In this document: piece after piece, positions 35,141 to 46,951 of the stretch
Layout of the letters: each line of letters starts with the position of its first letter
Position numbering within the stretch: the first letter of the stretch is position 1
Source of the DNA: Puccinia triticina
Taxonomy: Eukaryota > Basidiomycota > Pucciniomycetes > Pucciniales > Pucciniaceae
DNA length: 64,000 nucleotides
NCBI RefSeq assembly: GCF_026914185.1
Contig: NC_070561.1
Location: 3,782,001 to 3,846,000, forward strand
Reading direction: 5' to 3'
Program-made: the position numbers and the translations under genes
Notes under the pieces: generated by a model
The model's database searches: none
Seen by the model: only the letters and a program-made list of their open reading frames with translations
Told to the model about the DNA's origin: nothing

Positions 35141-36970
35141 TTGAGACTCCAAAAGCGGTTTGCACCTCCCTTGACTGAATTTAGAGAAGTATGTGTGGGG
35201 AAACCCCTGCTTCTCTGAAAGACAATGACTGACAACACCCTCAGCTAGGCTGGAAGAAAGAAGACAGTGGTCTAGTGTAGTTGAATACTTTTCTCACAAG
35301 TGGCTCAAAAAAATGGACTGTTTATTTTGAAATATAAGGCTAGTATTTATTATGTGGCAGAGAGTGTGAGTGTGAAAATTTTATTTGACTTAGGAGGGGG
35401 GAATGATCTCTGGTCTTGATTGGATTCAATTTCCTCCTTATATAGGAAAATGTGAGGCATTTATGCTGGTGGTCTATGTACAGTCACTGGACAGAAGCAT
35501 TGGTGCCCCCAAAAGCTCATTCCAGAAGGCCAACAACTTGTGAAAGAAATACAGTGTCAGCCTACATTGTGGAACTACTCTTGGGATGAATAGAGCTTGA
35601 GAGGGATTTGGTGCTTGAAGGGCTGCCTCTCAGGGGAACAAGAAAAAGAATATAAGAGTATGGACTCTTATGGAAAGGGGTGGCAATGGAGATTTCTTGA
35701 GGTATGTCTGGGGAATTTTCTCTAATCTAATGACTTTAATTCACAGGTAACAAGTTTTTCCAATCTGATTTATTGGCATAAACTAGGCTAATGAAGGCTG
35801 ACCAGTAATTTTTGTAATTTATGATGGGGAACAAATGAAGAGGAAAACAACCCTGTTTATATACACAAGAAAGAGGAGCCATGAGGAAACAAGGATAACC
35901 TGGAGGGAATCATAGAACATTCTCCTTCTATAGGATGAAACAGCCATGTGGTCAGAGTAGTGGGCCAAGGAGTCACATGATGGTATAATAGTGGGTGGGG
36001 ATGATGCCATCTTCTGGGGCTATGGTTCAATCTTCCTAGTTGGAGGAGGGGATATGTGAGACATAACAGGGGTAGAATATTCTATGATCTAAGATAGGAG
36101 GAGTTAGGTGTTTCAGGAAGCGTTTCAGAGAGAAATAATCTAGGTGGGTTTTGGGGCTATGTATAGCATAATGTGTATCATGTTGGGTTTGGAGGGTGAA
36201 GGGTTTCAAGGTTGCTTATACATCTGTGAGCACATGGCTCTAAGGAAACACTGGAAGAAGGGGGTAACATGTGATCTGGGTAGATGAACCCTAACCCCCA
36301 AATTAGATGATGTCCCCATCATCCAGAAAAAAAGAAAAGAGGCCAATCCTGAGGAAAGAAGAAAAGCTAGCATATGACAGAGGATAAAGGAAGAGATGAA
36401 CTGAAGCAAAAAAGAAACTATGTTGTGTAGATTTTATGATGCCCAAAAAGTGAAATTGAGGATGAGAAAGATTTTATGTGGAGGCTGAGGGGGAGACTTT
36501 TTTTTTTTTATATTTCTAACCTTTTTCCTATATATGAACTTGAATTTGAGGGGAGAGGTCATGAGAGGAAAGGGAAGTATATTGGCTTGCCACCCCCAAA
36601 TTGGGTGAACTTGAGCTGGGGTGTGAAGATCTAATCTGAAAAAACTGAGAGAAGGGACTGATCTCTTGGGGAAATTAGTAAACAACAACAGCCACCCCCA
36701 AATAGGGTGAGTGTGACTAGGTAACAAGGCTTATGAGATTCTGGCTAGTAGGGATAGTCCATGTCCCTTGTTTGTTTGTTCTTTTTGTCTAGATATGAAA
36801 GTTCCTAGATTTTTACCAAAACCAAGATGTGACATGCCCTTCAACCTATGGAACTTGAAGTTAGCAAGGATCCAAATATTCCATAGATTAATTTTTTGGA
36901 TTTTTGGAAGGGGAGTTGGGGAAAACCAAGGTACTGGGAGTTTATGCTGAATACTGGTTGACTTGATTAT
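35141..36970. other. Intergenic AT-rich DNA, no gene seen
   Basis: No ORF with recognisable features. CACCCCCAAATTGGGTGAACTTGAG-like words recur near 36590 and 36700, hinting at an old duplication. Possibly decayed transposon downstream of the gag remnant. Confidence 0.4.
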
Positions 36971-39470
36971 TTATTTTAGGAATTTCAGAAAAATTTGAGC
37001 TCCAGGATCCTTTTGGCTTGTGTCAGGGGGTTCAAAGAGTGGATATTCAAGGTGATTAGGGATAAATTGGTGAGTTGGAAGAGAATGTGATTCCTGTGGA
37101 TTGTTTGTTAGAGAGACTGATTCCAATTTTCTTTCTGTGGGTTTACCAGGGTCTTTGTGGAAAGCATGTCTTCCCAAACTACAAATGGAGGCTGAGTGGG
37201 GAATGGAGGTTTCATCAACTAGGAATAAATTTGAATCATGATCATTTGAGGAAGGCAAGTTTGGCTGGGAATAATTTTCTTCAAAAAAAGGTGGACCAAA
37301 TTCCAATGTGGGTTTTCCTGCTAAATCCAAGGTTGATCTCTTTGTGATGGAGGCTGATGGCGATATTTGGTCTATAAGTTTACCAGGATCCTTCTGGAAA
37401 ATGCAGGTCTCCAATTTGGCTGAGGATTGGTTGGAAAGAGGAATGGACTCAAAATTCTGAGTGGAAAGTAATTGGAATTGTTCCAAGGAAGAGTCTATTT
37501 TACTATCTATTTTACTATCTATAAAAGGTGCCTGGGCTCTAAGAATCTCCAAGGGTAGTGGACTTGGATGGCAAGAATTTTCTAGAAATAAGGATTGGCA
37601 ACTTCCAAGGGTGGGTTCTTTTGAGGTTTTATTTTCTTCAGGTGTAGCTTCAATGGTTGAGTCATGCTTGGGTGAGTGAGTTTCTTCTGGGGGAAAATTT
37701 TGGCTAATATTTTCTGTGGCCTCTTCTTCAGTTAATTCAAATTTAGTTTCAAATGCCAATAGAGTATCTGGAGGTTCTTTAACTATTAAGTTTGGTGAGA
37801 GAATCTCAGGGATAAAATTTTCTTCATTGGTTCCACTGGCTGATCCTAATTTCTCTGCTCTTGTGCTGTCCAATTTTTCTGAGGTTCCAATATTTCCAAA
37901 GACCTGGGAAGTGATTTTTGACAAGAAAGGTGTCATAAGTCTAACTGGGGAGCTGGATTCATTTTCCAGGTCTCCACTATTGTCTTTGATCTTCAGCATT
38001 GAGTCCAAGGGTAATCTTCTAGAACTGATCATCAGGGCTTCCACATCTTGGTCCATGTGCTCTATTATTCCAAAGGATACCTGAGGTTCCAGGTTACTTG
38101 CTTGTGCATTTGTGTTGGGAGTTCCCAAGAATATGGGTCCAGGGGGTAAGTTAAGTACTCCTGGCTACTTTCTTTTTTGGTGGTACTGATCCACTGCTAC
38201 TTTGGAAGCCCTATTTCTGTCCCAAGGTACTGAGGATCCATCTGGTAACTTTACCCCATTTCCTTCCTTTTTGAAAAGTCCATGAAGTTCATCCAAATTG
38301 GCCTGGTTACACCTGGAAAATGAGTGACCCATCTGGTGAAAGTAATTGCATTTGACTGTTGTCCAATCCTTGTCTTGCTGGGCTGGTTTGTAGGGAACGT
38401 GACTTTTCATAAAGAAAGGGAAAGGTTTTTGGGTATGCCAGGTGGAAAGGGTTTTAGTGAGATCTTCTACTTCTCTTTGCTGAACCTGATTTTTGGAAGA
38501 AGGGTTGGTCTTAGCTGGTTCAGCATATTCTAACCCTCTCCAGACTCTACTTCTGGCTAGGACTGATCTTTGATGGACTTCCTTGTGGATATACTGTAGC
38601 AGGACTTCAGTTGCAGGTAGAACTTCCCCACCAACCCTGGTGGCAAGCATCATGTTAGTCCTTCCAAGGTCCTTGGTAACTGCTCTAGCCATATCCTCAC
38701 GGAGAACTTCAAGAAGGTGGTCCCTGAATTCTTCTATACTGCTGCTGTATCCCATCTGTACCAGGTAATTAGTAATGGCTACAAACTTGTTCCTAAAGAT
38801 TTTGAACTGTTCTTCTGTACTGATACCACCTCCTTTAATGGAAGAGTATACCAAGTCCCTGAGGTAATGTCTGGTATATTTGACTAGTGGAAGAGAGGAG
38901 CCAAATATGTTGAGTAAATCTTTCTTCAGTTGTTCCCAGTCTTGTTCTTCACAGCCAACCATTTCTTCAACTTCATCCTTCAGGTCCATGCCTTTGATAA
39001 AAGGAGAAATTTCGGTGACCAGGTCCAAGGGGGTGGCTCCATCTGTCCTTCCAGCTGCTTCATATCTTCTGATGAACTTTTCTATAGGCATGTTGGATCC
39101 ATCAAAGCATAGGTCCTTGTCCAGAGGTTTGATTTTAACAGCTTAGTGAGGCCTTACAGAGTAAGTTGGCATAAAAGGCTCTCTCTGCAGAAAGTATACA
39201 GGAGTTAGTTTGGGAAGCTGATTTACGGTAGGTTGGCGGTATAAGGGATGTTTCTGGGCCCTGGCTAGTGATTCAGGTTCTTCTTCAATGTGTTCCAGGC
39301 CTTCACTTTCAGAGGGAGCTACAACACTTCTAATGGGTCCAGGGCTGACAGGTAAGTTGTTTCTACTGACTGTTGGAGGGTTGGGTTGGTGGTTGGCTGC
39401 TCCAGAGGTGGGATTGAGTGGGAACTGATCCAGAGTTGACTTCTATAGCAGGTGCAGGGTTTTTCTTGAA
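36971..39470 (-). pseudogene. Decayed gag of a third LTR retrotransposon
   Basis: On the minus strand 39091-38165 encodes a Gag core (EKFIRRYEAAGRTDGAT ... LLNIFGSSLPLVKYTRHYL) ending with a degenerate zinc knuckle (CNYFHQMGHSFSRC, where the second Cys is replaced) and LPDGSSVPWDRNRAS. The frame continues upstream past a TAA at about 39144 into a Pro-rich leader. It is homologous to the gag at 44477-46636 (shared KIKP, RQYE/RRYE, LPNG/LPDG blocks). The following ORF, 38128-36971, is Ser/Glu-rich with repeated KDPGK words and is not recognised; it is probably the distal part of the polyprotein. No LTRs for this copy were identified. Confidence 0.65.
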
Positions 39471-39606
39471 TGGTGGAATGACCATTTCTTCTAAAGCCTT
39501 AAAAAATAACCCATTATTAGAGATTTCATCAGGTACCTGCTACCTGTTTCCGGGTACCTTGTTTCCAACACAGGTACCCGCAAACAGGTAGCAGGTACGG
39601 GTGCGG

Positions 39607-40298
39607 TGTGGAACTCCTACCGTGCCAGGCGGTAGGCAGTTAGCTGGAGGGGAATGGGGAAAAGAGTTTTATGTGCCCTCCGGGTGATGGTTGGGATGAG
39701 CAATGAGGATCGGTCGAGCGTTGAGGTTTTTGGGGGGGGGGGGGGGGGAAAGATTTACGACGGCGTTGAGCGCGCGTCGGCGGTTTGTTGTTTTTGAGGG
39801 AAGAAGAAAACTGGGATCAAAGAAGAAGCTCTCAAGATAAATAGGATTCAGTATGGCGCTCTGGAGGACGCCGGATGATGATCAATAAGATTCTGATGGA
39901 TTCCTAATTGGGATCAGCTAGGTTCCATGCCCCCCTTCCTCTGAGTTCGTGGGCGATCTCAGACTCCAGGAAGCACCGCGCACTGCGGACCTATCATCAC
40001 GCCCCGCACACGCGCACAAAACAAACACAACCAAAACAAAAGACAAAACAAAACTCCACAACCAAAAAAAAGAAAGAAAAAAACCAACCCTCCACTCTGA
40101 AACCTACCAACGCGCGCAGAAATAGACAAGAGAACAAAAAGGAGCAAGAGAAGAAAAGAAAAAAAAAAACTAATAAGAACCATGAACTTCAACAAAACAC
40201 AAGCAAAGAAATGAAATTCCTGAGACGTCTTGAGATCCACCCGCGCGCCACGCCATGATTTGAGCTGGAAAACCGCCTGTACCATGCAGCGCACCACA
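39607..40298 (-). repeat. 3' LTR of retrotransposon 2
   Basis: 692-bp terminal repeat; differs from the other LTR by about a dozen bases and by a longer poly-G run (about 20 G near 39730 versus about 8 near 47078), which explains the length difference. Confidence 0.88.
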
Positions 40299-40389
40299 TC
40301 TCCACCACGCTTGCAGTCTGTCCCTAGACTGCTCGCGTTCCACCGCTGACGTCTTGAGGAAAAAAAAAGAAAGAAACCTAGAAAGAGAC

Positions 40390-40501
40390 CTGATAGAAGA
40401 AACCCAAAACGCCGCCGCAGTGCTCACTTATGTGGCATAAAGTAGGGTTTTACAAAACGCAGTAGGAGTACCCTGGAGGTGCACACATTGGGAGGACTTA
40501 C
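40390..40501 (-). other. Intron-like segment D of retrotransposon 2 (112 nt)
   Basis: On the minus strand it starts GTAAGTCCTCCC and ends CTATCAG. It shares the blocks TGCACCTCC and CCAC...GTGAGC with segments A, B and C. The pol ORF ends at the TAA inside its GTAAGT; splicing would extend the frame toward the 3' LTR. Confidence 0.7.
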
Positions 40502-43500
40502 TTTGATTCCTTTGTGCCTCCACGGGAAAAATACCGTTTCACTTGATCTGCTGAGAATCGCCGCGCTAAAAGGGTTCCGTCGAGCTCCGCCAAAATGTAA
40601 GAGCCGCCGTGAACCTGGCGCACCACACGAAAAGGCCCATTCCAACGGCTTGCGAACAGCTTGCCCCACTGCGTCTCAAGGGCCCGGTTGTAGGCTAGCA
40701 CCATGTCGCCCGGCTGGAGAGGGGCCCGGAGTCGATTCGCGTTCTTCTCCTCCCAATACCTGACAGATTCTTCACGCGCCTTCACCAGTTTTTGATGTGC
40801 TAGCTCGCGGACTTCCTCACTGCGCTCCAGCTGACGAGAGCGCGCAACTAGAAGATCAGACGTGTCCTGGACTTAGTCCCAGTCAATCCCGAGGTAAGAT
40901 TCCATCTCCAGGTCTATAGGCAGCACGGCCCTCTGACCAAAAACAAGCTCGTAAGGCGAATAGCCCGTCGTGCGTTTTGTTGAGATCCGATCAGCGAATA
41001 GGACGAGAGGTAAATATTTCCGACAATTCTTGGCACTTTCTCCGGCGAGCTTGACAAGCGCGGCCTTCAGAGGACCATGGCCGCGCTCAACCATCCCCTG
41101 ACCTTCCGGGTAATAGGGCGTAGAGACACGATGCTGGCCAGGTAGTTCGCGCAGCATCTCCGCAAGCTTCCCGCCAAATTCAGATCCACCATCCGTCGAA
41201 TATGAACGCGCCAAACCGTAGCGCATTGTCCAGTTCTCGTGAAGGAAAGTGGCGACCGCTTCCGAACTAAGGTTATTGAGAAATTTAGCCTCAACCCACC
41301 CCGAAAAGTCGTCACGAGCTACAATCAGATATTGCGCTCCGGGCGCCTTGATGTGGACAACATCCATAGCCACGCGGCCAAAAACTGAATTCTCGCCTGT
41401 AGGTCCACGAAGCTCCATTGGCCGGCGAGGATCGCGCTTCTGGCATGCTTCACAGCTCTTGCACCAGCGCTGCACACTCTTCTTTAACGATGGCCACCAG
41501 AATCGCTCCGCGACGCGTCGATAGGTCTCAACCTCGCCGCGATGACCCAAACCTTCATGCAAACTCTCGAGTACTTCATCTTGCCTGGATGGGATAGTGA
41601 TAACAATTCGCGGGCACGGGGAGCCCCGCTTCATGAGACGGCCCGCGTGAACAAAGAACTCCGCGGATTTGCGCTTCAGCGCTCAAAAGTCGTCAGCGTG
41701 CATGCCGTCCGGCACTTTGAGATTCGAGAGATACAGTTCTAACTGTCGCCAAAAGCCTTGCTGATAGCCCGAGTACTCGCCGTCAGTAGTGGCTAAACAG
41801 AAAATTGCAGGTCGAATGTGAGGCTCGTCCTCGTCGAAATCGGACTCTGGGGGGGACTCATCTTCATTCATAGGTCTCCTGGAAAGACCGTCTGGCATTG
41901 TAAAAGACTGGCCCGGGCGATGAACAATATCAAATGAAAACAGCTGAATGAAAGAAAACCAGCGCGTCATCGGAGCGTTGGGCAAGCTAGGGGCGTTAAT
42001 CATCTGTATGAGAGACTGCGCGTCGACTTGAAGCTCGAAATGCTGTCCCCAAAGGACTGTCTGGAGTTTCTTGAGGATCCTTGCCACGCCGCACAACTCA
42101 AGTTTGGGCTGTGAATACCGTGACTCCACGTCGGAAAACAGCAAAGACTCGTAGAGAGCGGGGCAATCTAGACCGTTGGAGTCTTCTTGAGTGAGCACGG
42201 CTCCCGCGGCGTGAAAACTAGAATCAACCGCCAGCTTGATCCTGCCCGCTTCCGGTTTGTAAGTGATCTTGACCAGGACAATATCACGGCCCACAATGGT
42301 CTTGAGCTTCTGGAAGGCCTCTTCACACTCCGCCGTCCAAACCCATTCGGAGTCCTTGCGTGTCAGACGGCGAAGGGGGAGGCAAAGTTGAGACAGCCCC
42401 GGAATGAATATGCAAACGTAAACCACAACACCTAGGAAGCCGCGGATTTCCGTTGCGTTGGTAGGGGTTGGCCACAACAAGATCTTGTTCACCTTCCCCT
42501 GGGCCATCCTTTGACCTTCCTTACAGACGACATGTCCTACAATCTCCAGGGCGGGCACGCAAGCGGCGAGCTTAGAGGCAGACACAGTGAGTCCCAACTC
42601 CTCAATCCTAAACAGTACGCGCTCTAATGTCGTAGCGTATTCCCAAATGAAACAGCGAATACCGGAGTGCCAAGAGAGAACTGCGTTGTTGTAGTCAGAT
42701 TTGGGACCCTTGATGCCTCCGTTGTCAATGAAAATCCCAGCGTGATCGGGGATCTCCTCTTGGAGGATCCACATCATCTGGGCTTGATACACTGCCACAG
42801 AATTAGTGGCCCCCTGGGGCAGGCGCGTGAGCTGAAAACGACCAAGAGGCGTCTCAAAAGTTGTGAGAGGTCGGGAAATAGGATCCAAAGCGCGCTCGTC
42901 GTAGCCGCCCATGATATCGCCCAGCCTGTAACATGCGCGACCCGCGAAAGACTCCACAAACTCTTCTGTGGCCGGGGGCATGCCTGCGTCTTTGATCGTG
43001 ACCTTTTTCAGGGGTTGGAGATTGTGGAAAACACGCAATTTGCCGTTACTCTTGAGGACACAGAACACTGGTGATGTGTAGCTAGATGTGGATTGCTCGT
43101 ACAGACCCGTCTGAATCCGCTCACGGATGACCTTGATATATTCGTCTAGCTTGGCCGCAGGGATTGGGATCTTTTTCTTTTGCCATGGCGTATGCTCCAC
43201 GACAGGGATGATGTATGGCATCCCATACAAGTCTTTTAAAAGCCCGCGCTCTTCCGATGTAAAAGCTATCGCTAGGTTTCGCTCCGCCAAGACGTTTTTG
43301 ATCAGATTTAACTCGTCCGGCCACAACCAACCATCAGGACCAAAGTTTACAACCGCTAGACGTTCTTCAGTGACGCGTCCTTGAGGCACAAATGGGCCCG
43401 CGAGCAAGCGCGCTAATCCACAATATGGGTCGCGCAACAGAGGGGGCCGACGCAACGGGGGATTCAGACCCTGTGGCATCGCCTGGTTGACAGGCCAGAT

Positions 43501-43652
43501 TTTCTTTGAGACGGGTTTGTACTTTGTTGCAAATGTGAGGTACTCACCCTGCGACCAAGCGTCCAAGAGCGCTTTCTGCTCCGCGAAACAAAGAGCAAAC
43601 TCCAGGAGGGACCAGGTGCGGTGCTCGCCGTTGTCCAAAAACGCCACTTTGT
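40498..43652 (-). pseudogene. Pol: RT-RNase H-integrase of retrotransposon 2
   Basis: One minus frame follows segment C. RT blocks include GKLRVFHNLQPL, YRLGDIMGGYDE and LTRLPQGATNSVAVYQ. The catalytic box reads IFIDNGG, so the second Asp of the usual F/YxDD is Asn. RNase H (KLAVDSSFHAAGAVL, PDGLSRRP) and integrase (H2C2 zinc HEGLGHRGEVETYRR...CKSCEACQKRDP, D in AMDVVHI, D in STDGGSEFGG, E in GMVERGHGPL) follow, then a basic C-terminal domain. In-frame stops are TGA at 41683-41685 and TAA at 40873-40875. Without these three changes the polyprotein would be continuous. Confidence 0.85.
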
Positions 43653-43764
43653 CTGCAAAAGATAGACCGGGCGGACGTCCATTGCTCACGAGTGTGGCAC
43701 GCGGTAGGGTACAACGAAATTGCGTAGCATCACACCTCGGAGGTGCACTTTGGTTGGAACTTAC
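43653..43764 (-). other. Intron-like segment C of retrotransposon 2 (112 nt)
   Basis: Minus strand GTAAGTTCCAACC ... TTTTGCAG. It lies just before the main pol frame. The exon upstream (GGAGGAACTTTGG) is complementary to its CCAAAG...CCTCC. Homologous to segments A, B and D. Confidence 0.72.
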
Positions 43765-44039
43765 TTTCAGTCCAAAGTTCCTCCATGGCATCCCAAATTC
43801 CACCTTTCCGCCTTCACACTCCAGGAAAGATTGTAGTTTTACCTCATCACAGAGGGTCTTTAGTTTATTCTTGTTGCGGAGACTTGGGAGTTTAGGCTCA
43901 TCGCAGAGTCGAGCTAGATTACCCTCATTGCGGAGGACGCCGTAAGACGCATCTAGTTTATCCTCTTCACGGAGACTTGGTCAAGCAGGATCTAGTTTAT
44001 TCCCGTTGCGAAGACGGGGATGACGAAAGGATGGGCCGC
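43765..44039 (-). pseudogene. Repeat-rich exon between segments B and C of retrotransposon 2
   Basis: The minus frame leading into segment C encodes degenerate tandem units of roughly 9-13 residues around LRNxNKLKT and LCDEPKLPS, then GKVEFGMPWRNFGLK. About six units are visible. An in-frame TGA near the start prevents a clean join to the acceptor of segment B. Function unknown. Confidence 0.5.
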
Positions 44040-44154
44040 CTGGAACCAAAAAGGAAGTTGGCGAATGGGGGCGGCTCACAAGTGTGGCTAGAGTAGAGTT
44101 TTCGACATTGCGGGTGGCATCTTGCCCGGAGGTGCATAACTGGGAGGAACTTAC
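44040..44154 (-). other. Intron-like segment B of retrotransposon 2 (115 nt)
   Basis: Minus strand GTAAGTTCCTCCC ... GGTTCCAG. The exon upstream carries GGGAGAACC, complementary to the GTTCCTCCC at the segment start. Shares TGCACCTCC, TCGAAAACTC and CCACACTTGTGAGC with A, C and D. Confidence 0.72.
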
Positions 44155-44476
44155 TTTTGGTTCTCCCTGTCTCCGCGCGCACCCCATTTTTCCTACGCTA
44201 CCCTCTGCCGTTGCGCTCTCGTCAGAGAAAGAATATGAAACCGCCGCGGCGTTGTCCGTAGAGAGAGATGAACTGAAAGGGAGGATTGAATTGATGAAGC
44301 CAGATGGGATTGAAACGTTTTCGGAGCCTTTTACGATTTTCTGATGTTTTTGGATTTTAATGTTTTGATGAGGAAACTGAGACGGAGAAGAAGAACGCAA
44401 CCAGTGAATCTCTTGATAAGAAATTAACCCAGCAGCTCGAGGGCGAGACTCTACATTAGCTCAGCTGCTAGATGGG

Positions 44477-46636
44477 TTAACTTGAGTCATAAAAAATGAA
44501 GGTTGTCGGCGTGATCCTCGCGAACGGAGGCCATCCTAGGAAGAATTGCCTTCTTCGCTTTTCCGGGAAAATCACGCTCCCAACGGCCTTGGTCCGTCGC
44601 GCACAACGAGATTTCAATTTTCCGGCCCTCTGAATCTGGCAGCAGAATCTTCTCGCCGCCCTGGCCTGAATAGAGGAGGGTGGCCTCAAAATCAATGAGA
44701 AAGGGACGGCCCAAAACAAAGGGCCATCAGCGCGAGTGATCCAAAAGTGGCAGGATCCGATGATTGTACGTCCCACGCGGATCTGGAAATCCTCAGCGAC
44801 TCCCATCAACTTGCAGGACTGATTGGCAATGCCGTAAACCGCCGAACTAAAATTTACACGTGGGCTAATGTTAAATTTATTAGCCAACGCATTTGAGATC
44901 AAGTTCAGTTGGGAGCCGGAATCAATCATGGGGGAAGCTGCACTCTCTTCATCCCCAATCAAACAAGGTAGGAATCCAAGGGGGCACGAATAGAGTTGCG
45001 AGTCCGCTCCGGGACCTTCCGGGTCGGGTCCCTCCGCCAACAGCGTTCCAGAAGCCGTCCTGAGTTCCTTGGTGCCCGCTTCCACTCGACGCTTGGTCAC
45101 CCATTTCTTCCATCCCTCAGCCATAGCCGGAGAAATCGCTAAAAGCTCCCTGACTGTTACTCCTGGAACTGGAAGGTTGGAAACCTTCTTGATCATGTCG
45201 TCAATTACATGAGGCTGATCCTTGGAAATGGCCCTCTCAAATCGAACTTTCTGAACTGGCGGCTTCGATTTGCTAGGCGACTCCAGTGAGTCCGTGCTTT
45301 GCGGAATGGGATCCGCCAACGGCGCAGCCGGGCTCCTCTCAAAAAGCTCAGGCTCTTCGTCCATGTTCTCCACGTCGGAATCGACCGGAGGAGCGGCCGC
45401 CTTCTTAACAGGCTTCTGTGCAGCGGAAGGAGGGACCATCGGAGCCTTGAACGGTTTTGGGACCTCATGCTTCTTCCTCGCCGGGTCAGACTCGTACGTG
45501 CTGGAAAACAATTGGGAAGAGATTGCCGGCGGATACCAAGGATCAAGAGTTCCGCAGGTGGTGCGGAACTCAGCGGAAGTAGAAGCCGCAGCAGACTTAG
45601 GCTGGAAGGATGCAACCACGTGTCTGATTGGCCGTGAGGAATCAAAGGGGATCAATGCTCCGTTGGGCAAAAAGAAGTTGTTGCCCTTCTGCTCAACTAA
45701 ATTCGCCTCCTTATCCTTAACAAGCTCCATGCAGCGCCCCGTGCCGTGTCCCTCACAATGGCAATAGTAGCAGACTAGGGGGCCACGGGATTCACGCGGC
45801 GCTCCAGGTGTAGAGGGAGCGCCCTTCATCACGAACTTCTTCTTCAGGCGCTGCTCGAAGGACTGCAACATCTTGGAGATTTCATCCACAGTCGCTGGAG
45901 CCTTATCTAAAGCCTGAGCATCCTTCGGGCGCCCATCATCCTCCATTTTTTGCATGATGTCGTTTGCAGCCTTGAATTCAGATGACGACACTGCGACGGG
46001 CGCCGGTTTGATATGCTCGGAGGTAAAAGCCACCTCTTCTTCCATCTCGTATTTGACGGCCGCGCGGAGCTCGCTCAGAACTGGGAGGCGGTACCGTCCG
46101 TCCAGTGTCTTGACCATCTTCTTCTCTTTGACTAGATAGGACTTGATGCGCTGCTGGAATGCGGGTGAGAATGAAAAGAAAAAATGATTGACCGCTAGAT
46201 CCTCTGAAGTTAGGTGCTGATACCAAATCAAGTACGATAAAATGATGTTGAAAACGGATTTAAAGGACCAAAAAGCGTCCAAGGTTGAGATTCCTCCTTT
46301 AGCAGTCCACGAGTCTCTGAGGGCTTGAAGATCCGCAACAGTGTAGCGGACTGCATCGACCTGGCCCCATCGTTCGATCATCTGCTCGCGGAGCGTGGTC
46401 CACGGCTTTGTCACGTAGCCACTCATATCCCATACTGCGTCCTGGATGTCCTCGCTCCCGAGGAAGGAAGGGATCTGGAGGACCTTGTCCTTGTCGGATG
46501 CGCCATCCAAGTTGGCTGCCAGCTCGTACTGACGCAGGAAAGCTTCAACGCGCATCCCGGAAAACTTGAGAGACCGATCTTGAGGCTTGATTTTAACCAT
46601 CTTGCGCGAGGATCCCGAGTCCTGAGACGAATCCAT
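44477..46636 (-). pseudogene. Gag-protease of retrotransposon 2
   Basis: The minus ORF starts at an ATG seven bases after the acceptor of segment A. It has a Gag core (KIKPQDRSLKFSGMRVEAFL, WTTLREQMIERWG, FQQRIKSYLV), a CCHC zinc knuckle (CYYCHCEGHGTGRC), a Lys/Pro linker and a protease active site (SPMIDSGSQLNLIS). Near 44717 the frame shifts: the expected continuation (GRPFLIDFEATLLYSGQ) lies in the next frame down to 44487. So the protease C-terminus is separated by a one-base indel. Confidence 0.83.
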
Positions 46637-46642
46637 GATGAT

Positions 46643-46750
46643 CTAGATGCAGGAAACGGAAATAGTTGAGGCGGCTCACAGCAGTGGCAAATGTAATGCT
46701 TCGAAACTCTTAGTAGATACCCGCGGAGGTGCACAATTGGGAGGACTTAC
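46643..46750 (-). other. Intron-like segment A of retrotransposon 2 (108 nt, 5' leader)
   Basis: Minus strand GTAAGTCCTCCC ... CTGCATCTAG, ending just before the gag ATG. The exon upstream (GGAGGCACAGGAG) is complementary to TGTGCACCTCC within the segment. Homologous to B, C and D. Confidence 0.74.
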
Positions 46751-46898
46751 TTTTAGTCTCCTGTGCCTCCGCCGCTGAACACACAAAAGAAAATAAAGGA
46801 AAAAGATTTCCCGGTCGGTAAGAAATCGGATCCGTCCGGAAGAATAAACCTAAAAAAAAGAACTCAACCGCCAAGCGTCTCAAAAACCGTGAAAATCA

Positions 46899-46949
46899 GC
46901 GAGACTGTAAATCTTGAGGTCGCTGGTTTGATCCCGGCTCGGGGGACCA
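46899..46949 (+). other. tRNA-Tyr 3' half as primer-binding region of retrotransposon 2
   Basis: The + strand reads as tRNA positions 26-76: anticodon stem CGAGA/TCTTG around loop CTGTAAA (anticodon GTA, Tyr), variable AGGTC, T stem GCTGG/CCGGC with loop TTTGATC, acceptor TCGGGGG, discriminator A and CCA. The element strand is therefore complementary to 51 nt of mature tRNA-Tyr, starting 2 nt from the 5' LTR. No tRNA intron is present although nuclear tRNA-Tyr genes usually have one, and CCA is included. The D-arm half is absent, so this is not a functional tRNA gene. Confidence 0.85.
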
Positions 46950-46951
46950 AA

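Noticed and set aside
39959..40297. Minus-strand ORF in the LTR with hydrophobic stretches (possible membrane protein)
   Set aside because: It comes from poly-purine/pyrimidine LTR sequence and is disrupted differently in the two LTRs; no family similarity.
42187..43384. Plus-strand ORFs opposite the retrotransposon 2 pol gene
   Set aside because: Shadow frames of a clearly recognisable minus-strand RT/RNase H/integrase.
46899..46949. Functional tRNA-Tyr gene
   Set aside because: Only positions 26-76 are present; the 5' half and D arm are missing and the location beside the LTR fits a primer-binding region.
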